A program made the translations under genes and the position numbers. A stretch of DNA of 52,860 nt from NBML01 sp029939535. Lineage in GTDB: Bacteria; Desulfobacterota; Desulfobacteria; Desulfobacterales; Desulfobacteraceae. Numbering within the stretch: position 1 is the first letter of the stretch; each line of letters begins with the position of its first letter. The stretch spans positions 1 through 52,860 of the forward strand of contig JAOZST010000003.1 in assembly GCA_029939535.1 (NCBI GenBank), written 5' to 3'. The notes under the pieces were generated by a model. That model was not told the DNA's origin and did no database searches. It saw only the letters and a list, made by a program, of their open reading frames with translations. Positions 50,732 through 52,860 of the stretch are shown here, piece by piece.

Positions 50732-51222
50732 TTTGTTTTCAACTCTCTTAATTTCTTAATATTATCAAGGATTGTCTCCAGAATGGTTATAGAGAAAATC
50801 AGCATGCCGAATGCCAGCAGATATACAATATAATAGATGGGAAATTCCAGGTTCATGGAGACTTCACCGGTTTCCTGTATGTCCATTGCATAGAGAAACA
50901 TCTGCCATGTAATCAGGGAAAAAAGGACAAGGCTCAAACTTCTGGTGAAAATATCGATCCAGAGCTGGGTTTTTTCCGACAGGAGTCGTACCAGTATTTC
51001 AACTCCTACATGGCCTTCCATCCTATAGGTATAGGGCAGGGCTGCCGCCACCACAATGGTTGCCAAAAAACCCACCAATTCCACTGAACCGAATATGGGA
51101 TACTTGAAAAACCGGCCAATGACATCCACAACCGTTAAAAGCATCATGCCGGTCAGGGCAATTGCACCAATCATTTTCAAAACTCCTGAAAACCTGTCCA
51201 GAGCCGAAAAAATTATTTTCAT
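50728..51222 (-). CDS. dctQ: TRAP transporter small membrane subunit (DctQ)
   Basis: A 164-residue membrane protein with four helices, of usual DctQ length. The VELVGFLATIVVAAALPYTYRMEGHVGVEI segment is typical in pattern (conserved Glu and His near the second helix). It lies between dctP and dctM and overlaps dctM by 4 bp. Confidence 0.93.
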   Translation of the reverse strand: MKIIFSALDRFSGVLKMIGAIALTGMMLLTVVDVIGRFFKYPIFGSVELVGFLATIVVAAALPYTYRMEGHVGVEILVRLLSEKTQLWIDIFTRSLSLVLFSLITWQMFLYAMDIQETGEVSMNLEFPIYYIVYLLAFGMLIFSITILETILDNIKKLRELKTK

Positions 51223-51278
51223 TGGGAATCCTGATTTATTTTATTTTTAGGTTAATTGCTTTATTCAATTGTTTTACT

Positions 51279-51308
51279 AAATGACCGGCCAAAGAAGGTC
51301 GGTCATTT
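51279..51308 (-). promoter_or_regulatory. Hairpin between dctP and dctQ
   Basis: AAATGACCGGCC at 51279-51290 faces GGTCGGTCATTT at 51297-51308, 12 bp with one mismatch on the minus-strand RNA and a 6-base loop. No T run follows, so it more likely protects the 3' end of a dctP transcript or acts as a partial stop, giving more binding protein than membrane subunits. Confidence 0.55.
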
Positions 51309-51336
51309 ATTTTATTTTAAAGTATAAGATTTATTC

Positions 51337-52332
51337 TTACATATTGGATTTGATGAAATCTACTACTGCTTTCCCATCAATGCCTTTTTGGGCGGCTTTT
51401 TCGATGTATCCATCAATAACAGATTCTACAGCTGCTTCCCATTTTTTAGATTCTGCTTCGGAAAGACTGATCACTTTCCCACCTTTGGATTTAAAAAATT
51501 CCATGCCGAGCTTGTCGGCATCGTCCCAGGCCACACCGTGCTTTACAGACCATTCAGCATTAATTTCCTTGATAGTTTTTTGCTGTGCAGGAGTTAGTTT
51601 GTTCCATTTGTCTTTGTTCATGAATACTGCAAATGTGGTGGTATAGGCAGTGGAAAAATTTTGGGTCATATAGTGAACCACTTCACCCAGTTTCCAACCT
51701 TTGTTGGATTCTACTGGATGGGAAGAACCGTCCACAACTCCTTTCTGGAGCATCTGATAGCATTCTCTCATGGATTTGCCAACAGGAGAAGCACCCAGGG
51801 CTGCCTGAACAAGACCGCTGGTCCCGGTTCCCCTGAGTTTTAGTCCTTTAAGGTCATTCAGGTTGGCTACTGCTTTATCCCTTGTATGTATCAATCCAGG
51901 CCCATGACCATGGAGGAACATCATCTTGGTATCATTGAATTCCTTGGGGTGAAATTTGTTTAATACGGCATTGGCAACTTTGGTAGCCTGTACACCGCTC
52001 TTGTAGCCTAAAGGAAGATCTATTGCCTGGGCAACGGGAAAACGTCCCCTGGAATAGGCAAGGACTGTCATGCCGATATCTGCAATTCCCTGTACAACGC
52101 CGTCATAGGTCTGGGGAGCTTTGGTCAAAGTGCCGGCCGGAAAATATTTAATAATAATTTCACCGCCTGTTCTTTTTTCTACTTCCTTGCACCAGCTTTC
52201 AGCCAGCTTGCTTTGGATGTGGGTGGGAGGGAAAAAGTTTGCATAGGTGAGCTGGGTTTTTGCCGATGCATTTACTGCAAACAATGCGCAAATGCCAAAA
52301 ATCAAAAAAGCGTGAATGGAAATCCTCTTCAT
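51337..52332 (-). CDS. dctP: TRAP transporter substrate-binding protein (DctP family)
   Basis: A 331-residue periplasmic protein with a signal peptide ending at about residue 24 (AVNASA). DctP features are visible: LTYANFFPPTHIQSKLAESWC, the LKGLKLRGTG segment that positions the carboxylate-binding Arg, and VDGSSHPVESNKGWK. Ligands are usually organic acids; the exact one is not clear. GGAGG precedes the ATG at ideal spacing. It heads the dctPQM operon on the minus strand. Confidence 0.95.
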   Translation of the reverse strand: MKRISIHAFLIFGICALFAVNASAKTQLTYANFFPPTHIQSKLAESWCKEVEKRTGGEIIIKYFPAGTLTKAPQTYDGVVQGIADIGMTVLAYSRGRFPVAQAIDLPLGYKSGVQATKVANAVLNKFHPKEFNDTKMMFLHGHGPGLIHTRDKAVANLNDLKGLKLRGTGTSGLVQAALGASPVGKSMRECYQMLQKGVVDGSSHPVESNKGWKLGEVVHYMTQNFSTAYTTTFAVFMNKDKWNKLTPAQQKTIKEINAEWSVKHGVAWDDADKLGMEFFKSKGGKVISLSEAESKKWEAAVESVIDGYIEKAAQKGIDGKAVVDFIKSNM

Positions 52333-52805
52333 TTTGTTGACCTCCTAAAAAAGTTTGTAATGGGGCCAAGATTTACTTGGACCTGTGTTGGGAAAACGGG
52401 GGATACCTATATTTTATCGGGGACCTCACCTCCTTTCCATACTTAAATTAAATAGTGTTACAATGTAACTATAAATCAGCTATAATAAACAACTATATTT
52501 AAAAGAAAGAAACCCTGTCAAGCAAAAACTTGATTTTGAAAAAGAAAAAAATTTTAGATATGGTTGATAGATCAACTAAGAATTTGGAATAAATAGATTT
52601 GAACTATTATAACCGGATGGAAATAGATCCTCCCCGGCCATAGGATGGCATTGTTTTCCTCTTTGGTGATGAACAAAACAGATTCCAATATAGTGGAGTT
52701 AAATTTTGAAAATTAATTTGCCATGCCCTAGAATATCTTGTACCTTGGTTTTTATTGAAATTCACCAGAATTTTCATGGGGTATTGACAAGATTTCACAT
52801 ATAGC
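52333..52805. other. Upstream region of the TRAP operon; no gene seen
   Basis: AT-rich, no convincing coding frame (a 63-codon minus frame at 52607-52798 has no ribosome site and no protein-like pattern). It holds the leader of dctP, the palindrome at 52457 and, at its end, a repeat copy. Confidence 0.5.
52457..52469. promoter_or_regulatory. Palindrome upstream of dctP, possible operator
   Basis: GTTACAATGTAAC has perfect 5-bp arms around a 3-base centre, about 125 bp upstream of the dctP start. The form recalls GntR/FadR-type operators, but no regulator gene is next to it. Confidence 0.35.
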
Positions 52806-52860
52806 TTGATAGTATAGGAATTGATAGTATAGGAATTTGCATTTAGCCATTAGGCTTTAG
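52806..52860 (+). repeat. Hairpin repeat element, copy C, with 15-bp tandem duplication
   Basis: TTGATAGTATAGGAA occurs twice (52806-52820, 52821-52835). The second copy runs into TATAGGAATTTGCATTTAGC and ATTAGGCTTTAG, the start of the same element as copy B at 3329, with 7 bases missing. The rest lies beyond the window. Confidence 0.65.

Noticed and set aside
52607..52798. A 63-codon minus-strand frame upstream of dctP
   Set aside because: No ribosome binding site and no protein-like pattern; AT-rich intergenic DNA.

Overview
The window looks like a chromosome segment of an anaerobic, sulfate-reducer-like Desulfobacterota bacterium, most plausibly family Desulfobacteraceae. The supporting genes are the oxygen-independent ribonucleotide reductase NrdD/NrdG, an MttB-family methyltransferase, a molybdopterin oxidoreductase with a TauE/SafE-type exporter, TRAP transporters, sigma-54 promoters with an NtrC-type activator, and a sensor kinase with a two-CW-type cysteine cluster. 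DNA is AT-leaning with AT-rich intergenic gaps. The family assignment is an inference from gene content.

Layout: 1-4.8 kb (minus strand) holds a Fic protein cut by the window edge, a diguanylate cyclase behind a consensus sigma-54 promoter, an HD-domain protein flanked by inverted copies of a hairpin repeat, an LPP20-like secreted protein without a normal start codon, and mobB. 5.0-6.1 kb (plus) holds a shikimate kinase and a broken HTH/binding-domain regulator. 6.1-9.0 kb is nrdD-nrdG. 9.4-17.7 kb (minus) is a long, mostly overlapping run: kinase-like protein, RND adaptor, RND pump, MttB-like methyltransferase, Asp/Glu racemase-like protein and a NUDIX hydrolase. 17.9-24.6 kb (plus) holds a DMT exporter, then an overlapping run htpG-rimO-polyprenyl synthase-secreted protein, and an unusual tRNA-Val.

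25-34.9 kb holds an MCE-domain protein, an IclR regulator divergent from an auxin-efflux-type carrier, a three-component system (PhnD-like lipoprotein, cysteine-rich sensor kinase, receiver), and a pair made of a dual-specificity phosphatase/YkgJ fusion and a PEP-synthase-like protein. 35.0-44.3 kb is the most striking block. A cytoplasmic molybdenum/tungsten oxidoreductase carries its own TorD-type chaperone as an N-terminal domain, followed by a small membrane protein and a TSUP exporter with a large extracytoplasmic domain, then two membrane proteins, a histidine kinase and a sigma-54 activator. The promoter region of the oxidoreductase has a sigma-54 site and tandem palindromes about 240-275 bp upstream of the expected transcription start, so the two-component system at the end of the block is a good candidate for controlling it.

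44.3-49.1 kb (minus) is a decaying accessory region: an M6 metalloprotease lacking its catalytic core, an intact lipase-like hydrolase, an EgtD-like methyltransferase interrupted by TGA, and a truncated TAXI-type binding protein. 49.4-52.3 kb is a complete TRAP transporter (dctP, dctQ, dctM order on the minus strand). Short tandem duplications of 12-16 bp recur through the window, in genes and in regulatory DNA. All functions are assigned by reading the protein sequences; no database search was available.
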